Position numbers and translations under genes: made by a program
Notes under the pieces: model-generated
Seen by the model: only the letters and a program-made list of their open reading frames with translations
Told to the model about the DNA's origin: nothing
Databases searched by the model: none
DNA from: Kiritimatiellia bacterium
GTDB lineage: Bacteria > Verrucomicrobiota > Kiritimatiellia > CAIVKH01
NCBI GenBank assembly: GCA_023953695.1
Contig: JAMLJG010000022.1
Coordinates: 1-38,005, forward strand
Direction: 5' to 3'
DNA length: 38,005 nucleotides
Part shown: positions 1 to 8,123 of the stretch, piece by piece
Position numbering within the stretch: the stretch's first letter is position 1
Layout: every line of letters starts with the position of its first letter

Positions 1-502
1 TTTGCAGGGACTTCATGGGCAGGATTTCGATGCCAACATCTATCTCATCGCGAACATAGAAGGCGAGGTGCTTGACAAAGAGGTCGTACGCCACAAAGGA
101 GTACTTGCCAAACTGCACCTCAACGGCAACGCGATCTTTGACAAAGTCAGTTTGATTGTAACTGAAAATCGGCTTCTCTCCGGCCGCCTCAATCTCCTTC
201 TTCTGCTCCGCGGCGGACAGGGCAAGCGTCTTCCGAATCAACCTCTCGTTTCTCGTGACCCAGTAGCTTACACGACTCTCGCCCCACTTCTTCTTGCGTA
301 GCAGTCGCTTGAACTCCGCATTCATATCTATCGGACTGTAAAGCAGCTCGCCCCTCATAGTCTTCTCTTTTGACACCTTTGTCTTACACGCATCGGCATC
401 AACATCGGCTATGACCGCCTGAATCTCCTTCCAGAGAGCGGGTTTATGAACCATCAAAAATTCAAGCCCATTCAGATGCGAGTAGGTTTCCGTAATCTTC
501 AT
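1..502 (-). CDS. BstYI-like type II restriction endonuclease (partial, C-terminus beyond window)
   Basis: The frame reads from an ATG at 502 down to base 1 without a stop, giving 167 residues; the C-terminus lies outside the window. From memory the protein closely follows R.BstYI, which cuts R^GATCY: it opens MKITETYSHLNGLEF and contains YNQTDFVKDRVAVEVQFGKY near residues 115-134. The active-site residues of the BglII/BstYI fold fall exactly at D119, E128 and Q130, with the family's unusual Gln in place of Lys. The ATG overlaps the stop of the upstream methyltransferase (ATGA, 499-502), so the two are probably translationally coupled. GC is visibly lower than in the rest of the window, which suggests horizontal transfer. 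The family is confident; the exact cleavage specificity is inferred. Confidence 0.9.
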   Translation of the reverse strand, partial: MKITETYSHLNGLEFLMVHKPALWKEIQAVIADVDADACKTKVSKEKTMRGELLYSPIDMNAEFKRLLRKKKWGESRVSYWVTRNERLIRKTLALSAAEQKKEIEAAGEKPIFSYNQTDFVKDRVAVEVQFGKYSFVAYDLFVKHLAFYVRDEIDVGIEILPMKSLQ

Positions 503-1455
503 TTGGGCGCGTACCTCTGCTTCCGTTTGGTCTTTTCGAGTAATAGCATCTGCGCCGAATCTTTCTTGGTCCACGGCGCAACGGTCAGGCTGTTTCCGGC
601 TTCGAGTGGATCATAAACAGGGCGCGTCATGGGCCTGGTCTGCAACGTCCCGTTCATTTCTTGCTCAATGCGTTGACGCGCGAGTGCGACGTATTTTGTT
701 TGAGTCTCTGCCCCGGCGCCACGCCGCCCATGGCGAATTGCTGCGATAATCGAAGTTCCAGTACCCAGGAACGGATCCAGGACCCATCCACCTTCGCCCG
801 TCATAGACAAGACAAGTCGCTCAATGAGCTCAACAGGAAATTGGCAAGGATGGCTCGTCTTCTCCACATGATTGCTCTTAACATTCGGGATTACCCACAG
901 GTCTCCGGGATTCTTTCCCAGAGGATTGCAGGAATACTGCCCTGCTTTGGGGCCCTTAAAATACTTCTTTCCGGGATATTTCTGGGGCACGCGCACAGCG
1001 TCTACGTTGAATAGGTAGTTATCCGTCTTCGTGAACCAGATAATCGTCTCGTAGCGCCCGGAGAACCGACGTGTGCAATGCAGTCCGTGCTCGAAATGCC
1101 AGATGATCCGGTTGCGCATCTTCAAGCCAAGGCTGGCGAAGATGGGGTACAAAACGGCGTCAAGCGGGACGATTGCGCCGCCATCCACATAGTTCCCCAC
1201 TTGCCAACAAATACTCCCGGTGGGCGACAAAACTCGGGCGCATTGAGCTATGACCTCCGCCTGCTGACGCAAATACCGGTCGAGATGCATCCGTTTTTCG
1301 TACTCTTTCCCGATGTTATAGGGCGGCGAAGTCACAACGAGCTGCACCGATTCCGATGGCACATCGCGCAAGAGATCGAGGCAGTCGCCGGGGTAGACGA
1401 CCGCCCGCTCCGACAGCGTGAATGAATCCGCAATGTTGCTTTTCCGATTGATCAT
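499..1455 (-). CDS. SPPY-type DNA methyltransferase, partner of the BstYI-like nuclease
   Basis: This 318-residue beta-class DNA methyltransferase has motif IV TSPPYN at residues 42-47 near the N-terminus and the SAM-binding motif I DPFLGTGTS at 227-235 near the C-terminus. SPPY is typical of N4-cytosine methyltransferases (DPPY/NPPY is more usual for N6-adenine), so the likely product is N4-methylcytosine in RGATCY, protecting host DNA from the overlapping nuclease. The methyltransferase is first in the pair, so protection would be made before or with the nuclease. A promoter-like TTGAGT-17-TACGGT ends six bases before the ATG, implying a leaderless mRNA. Base composition is lower in GC than downstream genes. 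The target base and site are inferred from the partner. Confidence 0.9.
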   Translation of the reverse strand: MINRKSNIADSFTLSERAVVYPGDCLDLLRDVPSESVQLVVTSPPYNIGKEYEKRMHLDRYLRQQAEVIAQCARVLSPTGSICWQVGNYVDGGAIVPLDAVLYPIFASLGLKMRNRIIWHFEHGLHCTRRFSGRYETIIWFTKTDNYLFNVDAVRVPQKYPGKKYFKGPKAGQYSCNPLGKNPGDLWVIPNVKSNHVEKTSHPCQFPVELIERLVLSMTGEGGWVLDPFLGTGTSIIAAIRHGRRGAGAETQTKYVALARQRIEQEMNGTLQTRPMTRPVYDPLEAGNSLTVAPWTKKDSAQMLLLEKTKRKQRYAPK

Positions 1456-1461
1456 CCCGCC

Positions 1462-1490
1462 ACCGTAGCATGTCTGGGATTGTCACTCAA
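1462..1490 (-). promoter_or_regulatory. Promoter of the methyltransferase, leaderless geometry
   Basis: TTGAGT (1485-1490) and TACGGT (1462-1467) are separated by exactly 17 bases. The -10 box ends six bases before the ATG at 1455, so transcription would start at or next to the start codon. No Shine-Dalgarno sequence is visible. Confidence 0.55.
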
Positions 1491-1707
1491 TGATGCATCA
1501 CCTCATCTTCCGCCCGACGGCCGAATACCGAACCACTGCGTCCCTAGGAGCCATCTGATCTGCAAAAGCCGAGGGCGAAGCCAATCTCGCGGCATCGCCC
1601 CCCGCCTCAATGTTGGGTGGCCGTATGCGCCTGCACCGGAAACCTCTATTCATGCAGCTCGGCACACGCACCGCGACAGCGCCGCGCGGCCTCTCACTCC
1701 TGGTGCA

Positions 1708-4164
1708 TCACCACGGCAGGAGTCGCGCTCTAAATACCGACAGCGGGTTGCTGTTTGTAGAGGGCAATGCGAACCATGTTTCCACGTCGTAGCAGACCGT
1801 GGTCGCCATCGGTATCCATGCCCCATCCACGAGGCTGTCCGAAACGCTCAGCTCGATTTGTTGACCGGTCTGGGCTTCAACGGCGAGTGCGGACGGTCTC
1901 GATAGTTCATCCACATCGAATCTCGATATCTCCGGCTCCGGCTCTTCGCGCCAGCCAACCTTCATTCCATTTCCATAGCTTGTAATCCACACCTCATTCG
2001 GATTCCAAGGGTTGTAGAACACGCGCGTCGGAAACCGGAATGGATAGTTGCTCGCGGCAAGAAATACCGGCGCGACCGCATGGCGGTTTGTTGTGTACCA
2101 CAGCCCCTGGTCTTCCGTTGTGACCCACATGAAGTTGGTGTTGATCGGATCAAGGGTGCACCCATTCACGGCTCTGAGTGTGGAGATTCTTGTCCAAGCG
2201 ACGCCGCGATTGGTGGTCACATAGAGCCCGCCCAGGCCCGACGAATTTCCCCACTCGCCCCACACGCCCGCATACCAGGTGTTCTGCGCGGGATCGTGGG
2301 GATCGAGAACCACATCTTTGGTGTAGTACCGCATGCCGCTCGCCGTGCGATCCATCCAACTCGCGCCACTGTTCGTGCTGACAAACACACCGGAACTGTC
2401 GGTGAAACTGCCGCTGGCGATGCGCGCGGAATAGGAGCAGACGAGGGTGCCGTCGGCCAGCACATGAATCAGATACGGATGACCCTGCGTGCGCGGCGGC
2501 ACGGCCAGCTTCGTCCAAACCGACGAAGCGCCAAGGTGCAAATTCGTCGTGCGATAAATGCCGCCGCTGACGCTGTGCACCATCGAGGCATACAGTCGGT
2601 TCGGATTATTCGCATCAACAGCCACTGCGACTACCGGCCGCCCGAAATCATGCAACCGCGACCACGAAACGCCGCTGTTCGTGGAAAACAAAACCTCGCC
2701 GCGACCGCCGTCAATCGCCGAATCCTGGAGATACCGATCCCACGCGTACAAATCGTGCACGGACGATGCGGCCGCATACAGAGTCGCGCCCGTGACATTC
2801 ATCACGGTTTGATAGGTGCTGTTGTAGGTGAGGGTCGGCGGGAAACTCCACGAACGCCCCCCATCGAGGCTCAGCAATCCGCGCATGTCGGTGAAGGATG
2901 CATACAGCGTGTTCGAATCCGGCCACGTCAGCCACCAGCATGATGTGTTCTCGAGTCCATTTCCGTGATACGACTTCACCTTGTCCGTTGCCGCGTTCGA
3001 CGGGTTCTGATCGCTCTGCCAAACATACGCGCCTCGCCACGACGCGCCGCCATTGGTGGTCACGTGCACGAAACCCAAGTCGCTGATCATCGCGCACTGC
3101 GGATCGTTCGCCTGCACGGCGAGGCCCAGCGCATACTCGCCATACGACCACTTGCGCCAGTTCCACGGACCCGGATCGTCGCCCGACCAGCCGGTGTGAA
3201 TGTTCGCGTTGCCCGGCGCGATAAACACCGAGGTCCATGTCGCGCCGCCGTTCGTCGTCTTGAAGACGGCGGGATACTCCGATGAGGCGGCCGACGCGCC
3301 CGCCGCGTACGCGATGTTCGTGTTCTGCCTTGCGGTGGCAATGAAAAAGGGCTGGCCCGAACCGATGCCGTTGGTGATTCTCTGCCAAGTCGCCCCCGCC
3401 GCAACATCGAGCCGATAAATCGCGCGGTAGCCGCCGTAGTCGCCGCCCGTAATGCCGGGATAAACATCGCCGGCGTACATCGTCACCGCGAAGAGGCGCG
3501 GGACGCCGATCGCCTCGCGCGTCCCGGCCATCGCCACCATCGCCTCACCGACCGGTATTCCCGGATACGTCGCGAGCGCGAATGAGATCCCGTTGTTCGA
3601 CGAAACCAGCAGGCCCGCCTGACTTCCAACGTAGAGGTTCGATCCATCAAAAAATGCGCCGGCAATGTGCAAATCGGATGCCGTGTATTTGGGCGCATAA
3701 CTGCGACCGCCATTCGTGGAAAAGTACAGCGTGGAATAGTCGGACGCAAAAGCGCGGTTCGTGCGATCCGGATCGGCCAACACGACATACGACGACTCGC
3801 CAGCGCTGACCGGAATGTTCGTCCACGTCGCGCCTCCGTCGTCACTGCGCACCGGCGTGTAGCCGGAAATGCCATACAAGACATCCGGATCGCTGGTGAA
3901 CTGAATGCCCGTGGTTCGATTGCCGCCCTGCAAGATCCGGAAATCCATCGTCCGCCACGTCGCGCCAGAATCTCGCGACACGAACGCATCACTCATGTCC
4001 GAATTGACCCACAGCTCGCCCGGCCGGTGAGGACTCATCGCCGGGCCAAAATAGGCCCCACCGCCACCCGGCCCGCGGGCGATCCACTGCAGCGGAACGG
4101 CGGCGCAGCAAAGAGGAGTGAGCAGACAGAGAGTAAGGACAAAGCAACGAATGCGCGCATTCAT
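1708..4164 (-). CDS. Secreted Asp-box (sortilin/GH74-like) beta-propeller protein
   Basis: I take the start at 4164 (818 residues) rather than the ORF's upstream start, because the protein then begins with a clear signal peptide (MNARIRCFVLTLCLLTPLCCAA). About ten Asp-box (BNR) motifs of the form S/T-x-D/N-x-G-x-S/T-W run through the body, for example SRDSGATWR, SDDGGATWT, TTNGGASWR, SLDGGRSWS and STNSGASWM. These repeats build sortilin/Vps10, GH74 xyloglucanase and sialidase-type propellers. The last 65 or so residues form a separate module ending FRARLLPW, resembling the C-terminal modules of secreted proteins in Verrucomicrobia-like bacteria. It may bind or cleave polysaccharide, but no catalytic residues can be assigned, so enzyme activity is open. 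It stands alone, divergent from the kinase gene. Confidence 0.75.
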   Translation of the reverse strand: MNARIRCFVLTLCLLTPLCCAAVPLQWIARGPGGGGAYFGPAMSPHRPGELWVNSDMSDAFVSRDSGATWRTMDFRILQGGNRTTGIQFTSDPDVLYGISGYTPVRSDDGGATWTNIPVSAGESSYVVLADPDRTNRAFASDYSTLYFSTNGGRSYAPKYTASDLHIAGAFFDGSNLYVGSQAGLLVSSNNGISFALATYPGIPVGEAMVAMAGTREAIGVPRLFAVTMYAGDVYPGITGGDYGGYRAIYRLDVAAGATWQRITNGIGSGQPFFIATARQNTNIAYAAGASAASSEYPAVFKTTNGGATWTSVFIAPGNANIHTGWSGDDPGPWNWRKWSYGEYALGLAVQANDPQCAMISDLGFVHVTTNGGASWRGAYVWQSDQNPSNAATDKVKSYHGNGLENTSCWWLTWPDSNTLYASFTDMRGLLSLDGGRSWSFPPTLTYNSTYQTVMNVTGATLYAAASSVHDLYAWDRYLQDSAIDGGRGEVLFSTNSGVSWSRLHDFGRPVVAVAVDANNPNRLYASMVHSVSGGIYRTTNLHLGASSVWTKLAVPPRTQGHPYLIHVLADGTLVCSYSARIASGSFTDSSGVFVSTNSGASWMDRTASGMRYYTKDVVLDPHDPAQNTWYAGVWGEWGNSSGLGGLYVTTNRGVAWTRISTLRAVNGCTLDPINTNFMWVTTEDQGLWYTTNRHAVAPVFLAASNYPFRFPTRVFYNPWNPNEVWITSYGNGMKVGWREEPEPEISRFDVDELSRPSALAVEAQTGQQIELSVSDSLVDGAWIPMATTVCYDVETWFALPSTNSNPLSVFRARLLPW

Positions 4165-4400
4165 AAGTCTTGCCCCATACTTACCCCGCCGACGCAATCC
4201 GCTATACACCCAATTCACAGCAGAAGGGCACCAGCAGTTGCCCCAAGAGGTGGACACACAAATCACCAGCCGATGCGCAGCGGAGGATATAGGGTAGATC
4301 GTTCTACTGTGGAAGTGCTGTGGTCCGTTGCAAAACTAGATGCACTCAACAAATCAAGGAACCTTCCCGCTCCGTGCTGGAATTGCTCAAACGACGCGCA

Positions 4401-4406
4401 TATAGT
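4401..4406 (+). promoter_or_regulatory. Candidate -10 box of the receptor kinase gene
   Basis: TATAGT ends seven bases before the ATG at 4414, again the leaderless spacing. No convincing -35 box lies 17 bases upstream, so this is a moderate call. The rest of the 4165-4413 interval, between divergent genes, holds nothing else I recognise. Confidence 0.4.
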
Positions 4407-4413
4407 CGCCGTC

Positions 4414-6804
4414 ATGGCAGGAAGATCGCCACATGATGAGGGTAATGAGTCGAGCGAAGAAACCTCGTCCGACGCGAATCCCTTTACGCCCTATCAGCCC
4501 GAGGATAACGAGCCGGCCCTCGAAGTGGGCGGCTATCAACTGATCAGCGAGCTGCAGCGCGGTGGGCAGGCGGCGGTGTTTCTCGCCATTCAGAAATCCA
4601 CAGGCCGCCGCGTCGCGCTCAAACTTATTTTCGCTGGCCCGTTCGCGTCCGAACTCGATCGCGCGCGCATGGATCAGGAGGTGCGCATCCTCGCAGCGCT
4701 GGACCACCCCAATATTGTCACCGTGGTGGATCGCGGCGAAACGGCAGATGGCTCGCAGTACTTCGTCATGAGCTATGTGGACGGTCGGATGCTCAACGAA
4801 TTTCTCGACGACTTCCGCCGAGATCGCCCGGAAGGTCTTCGCGCAGCCGATATTGCCGATCTACTCAAACTCTTTCGCCGCATCTGCGAAGCCGTCAATG
4901 CCGCGCATCTTCGCGGAATTGTCCACCGCGACCTCAAGCCGGCGAACATCATCATTGATGCCTATGGCGAACCGCACATCCTCGATTTCGGTCTCGCCCA
5001 TGCCGTCGTGGCCGTTGGGGGTGGACCCACTTCGGGTTCCACTCGACTCGGCGAATTCGTTGGCTCGCTTGAATGGGCCAGCCCGGAGCAAGCGCGCGGC
5101 GAGGCCAGCCAGATAGACATCCGCACCGACGTCTATGCGCTCGGCGTCATCCTCTACGAAATGCTGACGGGCGAGTTTCCCTACGACGTCTTCGCTGAGC
5201 TGCGCGTGGTGCTGGACAACATCGTCACAGTTCGACCCCCGCCGCCTGGCAAGCTGCTCGCGCGACCGGATAAAAAGACATTCGCAGCAGAACCCCTCTC
5301 CGACCCCGCGCTCGATCAAATTGTTCTCAAAGCGCTCTCCAAGTCGCGCGAGGGCCGTTTCCAGAACGCCGGCGAATTCGCCCGCGCCATCAACACCTAT
5401 CTGGAAACTCCGCGCGCCACACCCAAGCCGAATCGCACGCCGATCGTCATTGCCAGCGCCGCCGTCGCCCTGCTCGTTCTCGGCGCGACGGGATTTCTCC
5501 TCGCGCGCGCCCTCCGACACGGTGATTCAGATAGCGCAACGCGCACCACCCAGCCCTCGACTACGCGACCCGCGCTCACGGTTGATTATGAAGATGGAAT
5601 CTACGGCTACACACTCGACAACAACGACGTGGTATTCATCTTCAACCCGGAGGCCTACACCCTCGCCCGCCACGAAGACGGGCGTCTGGTCAACATTTCC
5701 GAAATTGAGATCATTCACCGCGTCCAGGTTTCCGGCGCCTTCAACGCCTGGAAGAAAGATGCGGCGGCATGGCGCATGGCGAACGTCGGGCACAACCAGT
5801 TCGAATTGCGCCGAAAAATTGAGGACTTCAAGAATCACGCCGCGTGGCCATTCAAATTCCTCGTCAATGGCGAATACTGGGTGGGCGCTCCGGCGCAGGC
5901 GGAGAATCGCGAAGTGGTCGTCTCTGACACCGCCACCTTCAACCTCGTTCTCCTCAACCCCCGCGCACAGGACGAAGCCGAGTTCAAGGCCATGCGCGCC
6001 TATCGCAAACAAATTGATGCCGCGTGGCCCGGCCAGGGCGCCAACTTCGCCCTCGACGAAAGCAACCGCTATCACTTCACCTTCACACACCTCGCGCCGG
6101 GCCAACGCGTCACCGATCTCTCTCCGCTGCGCGGCATCCCGCTCAACTCGCTCGACCTCAGCCAGGTGCAAGTGACCGACCTCTCCCCACTCAGCGAAAC
6201 AGCCACACTCACCGAACTCATCGTCAGCGATGGAACCTTCGCCGCCCTCACCGCACCCGTCATGAACCCCCTCGCCCAGGGCGACTTCGATGCAGCCGAG
6301 CGCGCCGTGGACTCCCTCTTTCCCAGCCTACTCAACGTGCCCGCGCTTCTCAATGCCCGCGAGAAAATCGAAAACAGCATCGCAAACCTCCGCAGCCTGC
6401 GTGAAGACCCCCGGCGCCCCGTCCCCTACCCCTCCACATTCAAGGGCCACCGCTACGCCCTCATCCTCACCCCCCTCTCGTGGCACGAAGCCTGGCACTT
6501 CGCTCAAGACTGCGGCGGAAACCTATCCTCCGTTCTCAGCGCCGCCGCCAACGAATGGCTCGTGGGAACATTCACCATCCCCGCGCTCGGCCGCAGTCTC
6601 TGGCTCGGCGGCACAGACGAAGGCACCGAATCCTACTGGCGCTGGATGAATGGCGACAGCTGGCGCTACGAAAACTGGGGCCGCCCCGAGCCCAACAACG
6701 CCAACGGCGTCGAACACTCCCTCGCCATGCGCCCCGACGGCTGGTGGATTGACGCAGATGGCCACTCCTATCGCCTCCCATTCGTAATCGAGTGGAAGAA
6801 ATAG
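4414..6804 (+). CDS. Transmembrane Ser/Thr protein kinase with CBM48-like, LRR-like and C-type lectin ectodomain
   Basis: The 796-residue reading starts at ATG 4414; the frame stays open far upstream, but only as antisense to the neighbouring gene. Residues 41-330 are a PknB-type kinase with ATP-binding VALK (K70), catalytic HRDLKPAN (D173) and DFG (D191); the glycine loop is degenerate (RGGQAAV). One membrane helix spans about 344-367. Outside the membrane are an E-set/CBM48-like region (about 405-495, with VSGAFNAW and WPFKFLVNGEYW), an LRR-like stretch (566-607) and a C-type lectin domain (677-796). The lectin has WLGGTD, an EPN motif (759-761) typical of Ca2+-dependent mannose-type binding, and WWIDADG. 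It is probably a sugar-sensing receptor kinase. The kinase and lectin calls are strong; CBM48 and LRR are by motif only. The downstream mutase gene has its own promoter. Confidence 0.88.
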   Translation: MAGRSPHDEGNESSEETSSDANPFTPYQPEDNEPALEVGGYQLISELQRGGQAAVFLAIQKSTGRRVALKLIFAGPFASELDRARMDQEVRILAALDHPNIVTVVDRGETADGSQYFVMSYVDGRMLNEFLDDFRRDRPEGLRAADIADLLKLFRRICEAVNAAHLRGIVHRDLKPANIIIDAYGEPHILDFGLAHAVVAVGGGPTSGSTRLGEFVGSLEWASPEQARGEASQIDIRTDVYALGVILYEMLTGEFPYDVFAELRVVLDNIVTVRPPPPGKLLARPDKKTFAAEPLSDPALDQIVLKALSKSREGRFQNAGEFARAINTYLETPRATPKPNRTPIVIASAAVALLVLGATGFLLARALRHGDSDSATRTTQPSTTRPALTVDYEDGIYGYTLDNNDVVFIFNPEAYTLARHEDGRLVNISEIEIIHRVQVSGAFNAWKKDAAAWRMANVGHNQFELRRKIEDFKNHAAWPFKFLVNGEYWVGAPAQAENREVVVSDTATFNLVLLNPRAQDEAEFKAMRAYRKQIDAAWPGQGANFALDESNRYHFTFTHLAPGQRVTDLSPLRGIPLNSLDLSQVQVTDLSPLSETATLTELIVSDGTFAALTAPVMNPLAQGDFDAAERAVDSLFPSLLNVPALLNAREKIENSIANLRSLREDPRRPVPYPSTFKGHRYALILTPLSWHEAWHFAQDCGGNLSSVLSAAANEWLVGTFTIPALGRSLWLGGTDEGTESYWRWMNGDSWRYENWGRPEPNNANGVEHSLAMRPDGWWIDADGHSYRLPFVIEWKK

Positions 6805-6830
6805 CGATCCCGTCGGCCCGCAGAAAGAGC

Positions 6831-6858
6831 CTGACATTCGCATCGCATCCGCTACCCT
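6831..6858 (+). promoter_or_regulatory. Promoter of the phosphoglycerate mutase gene
   Basis: CTGACA (6831-6836), a 16-base spacer and TACCCT (6853-6858). The -10 box ends ten bases before the ATG at 6869. The ten bases CTGACATTCG recur at the miaB promoter (23591-23600). Confidence 0.5.
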
Positions 6859-6868
6859 CCAAAGCCCG

Positions 6869-8062
6869 ATGAAATTTGTAATCCTTGTTGGCGATGGCAT
6901 GGGCGACTATCCCGTGCCCGAGCTCGATAACCGCACCATTCTACAAGCGGCGCGCATCCCCCACATCCGCCGCATCGCCGCCGCAGGCCGCGTCGAACGC
7001 CTGCAAACCGTACCCCCCGAACTTCCCCCCGGCAGCGACGTCGCCAACCTGAGCCTCCTCGGCTACAACCCGTCCGATTTCTATAGCGGCCGCGCACCCA
7101 TCGAAGCCGCAGGCGCAGGTATCGCCCTCGCACCGGACGATGTCGCCTTCCGCTGCAACCTCGTCACCGTGGAAAACGGAACCATGAAGGACTATTCCGC
7201 AGGACACATCACCACGGAAGAAGCCCACGAACTCATCGCCGCAGTCCAACAAAAACTCGGCCGCCCCGGCCTCACCTTCCACGGCGGCGTCAGCTATCGC
7301 CACCTCCTCCTCTGGTCCCGAGGCCCCACCGACTTGCTCACCCAGCCACCACACGAAATTTCCGACCGCGCCATTGATCCCCACCTCCCGCAAGGCGCGC
7401 TCCAAGACGAAGTCCGCCGCCTCATGACCGAGTCGCGCGAAATCTTGCGCGAACACCCCATCAACCGCGCCCGCATCGCCGCCGGCAAAAACCCCGCCAC
7501 CCAAATCTGGCTCTGGGGCCAGGGCCGCGGCCTCCAACTCCCCTCCTACCAGGAAAAATTCGGCCTCACCGGCATCGTCGTCTCCGCCGTGGACCTCGTC
7601 CGCGGACTCGGCCTGCTCGCCCACCTGCGCGCCCCCGTCATCCAAGGCGCAACCGGATTTCTCGACACGAACTCCGCAAACAAAGTCGCCGCCGCGCTCG
7701 ACGCCCTGCGCACCGACAACTTCGCCTACGTCCACTTCGAAGCCCCCGACGAGTGCGGACATCTCGGCCGCGCCGACCTCAAGAAACAAGCCATCGAAAT
7801 GTTCGACGAACAAATTGTCGCCCCCATCTGGAACGAACTCGAAAAACGCGGCGAACCCTATCGCCTCATCATCGCGATGGACCACCGCACACCCGTCTCG
7901 AAAAAGGGACACACCCGCGAACCCGTCCCCGTCGCCATCCTCGAAGGCCCCTGCGGAAATCCAACGCGCGAAATCCCCTTCGACGAACCCAGCGCCGATC
8001 ACCTTCCCCCCCAAATCGCCCACGAATGGATCGTTCGCCAACTCACCCGCCAACCGCACTAG
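6869..8062 (+). CDS. apgM: Cofactor-independent phosphoglycerate mutase (ApgM-like, alkaline phosphatase superfamily)
   Basis: This 397-residue protein matches the archaeal-type 2,3-bisphosphoglycerate-independent phosphoglycerate mutase family, which interconverts 3- and 2-phosphoglycerate in glycolysis. The N-terminal metal-binding LVGDGMGDYP (D9, D13) is followed by PPGSDVANLSLLGY, with the probable nucleophile at S56, and by the family motif FYSGRAPIEAAGAGI. The C-terminal half has HFEAPDECGHLG and MDHRTPVSKKGHT, the second metal-binding cluster. Bacterial members of this subfamily have also been proposed as homoserine kinases on gene-neighbourhood grounds; no threonine genes are adjacent here, so mutase is preferred. 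The gene has its own promoter and no Shine-Dalgarno sequence. Confidence 0.85.
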   Translation: MKFVILVGDGMGDYPVPELDNRTILQAARIPHIRRIAAAGRVERLQTVPPELPPGSDVANLSLLGYNPSDFYSGRAPIEAAGAGIALAPDDVAFRCNLVTVENGTMKDYSAGHITTEEAHELIAAVQQKLGRPGLTFHGGVSYRHLLLWSRGPTDLLTQPPHEISDRAIDPHLPQGALQDEVRRLMTESREILREHPINRARIAAGKNPATQIWLWGQGRGLQLPSYQEKFGLTGIVVSAVDLVRGLGLLAHLRAPVIQGATGFLDTNSANKVAAALDALRTDNFAYVHFEAPDECGHLGRADLKKQAIEMFDEQIVAPIWNELEKRGEPYRLIIAMDHRTPVSKKGHTREPVPVAILEGPCGNPTREIPFDEPSADHLPPQIAHEWIVRQLTRQPH

Positions 8063-8070
8063 AACCGAAA

Positions 8071-8087
8071 CTTCCAATCGTTGGAAG
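8071..8087. repeat. Palindrome copy 1 of the rlmN-upstream pair
   Basis: CTTCCAATCGTTGGAAG has 7-base arms around TCG. It begins a pair with 8104-8118; the TTCCAA cores start 32 bp apart, the same period as the pair upstream of dapA. It lies between the mutase stop and rlmN and is probably a protein-binding site rather than a terminator, because no T-run follows. Confidence 0.75.
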
Positions 8088-8103
8088 TCCGCGCCAACCC
8101 TTT

Positions 8104-8118
8104 TTCCAAGCGTTGGAA
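8104..8118. repeat. Palindrome copy 2 of the rlmN-upstream pair
   Basis: TTCCAAGCGTTGGAA has 6-base arms around GCG and ends five bases before the rlmN ATG at 8124. A protein bound here would sit across the translation start region or the 5' end of the mRNA. Confidence 0.75.
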
Positions 8119-8123
8119 CTTAT

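Noticed and set aside
1456..1707. Possible small genes between the methyltransferase and the Asp-box gene
   Set aside because: Short frames here have no Shine-Dalgarno, no promoter and no recognisable product; only the methyltransferase promoter is supported.
3667..4413. Upstream extension of the kinase frame (1045 residues in total)
   Set aside because: The extension runs antisense through the Asp-box protein gene and shows no domain. The ATG at 4414 precedes normal N-terminal sequence and follows a -10-like box.
6941..8077. Long antisense ORFs opposite GC-rich genes (for example opposite the mutase, ymdB-like, xseA and the subtilase)
   Set aside because: These are shadows of high-GC codon usage; their products are low complexity and lack domains, while the sense frames encode clear families.
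8071..8118. Palindromes read as an intrinsic terminator of the mutase gene
   Set aside because: No T-run follows either palindrome in the plus direction, and the same pair with the same period occurs upstream of dapA, where it brackets a promoter.
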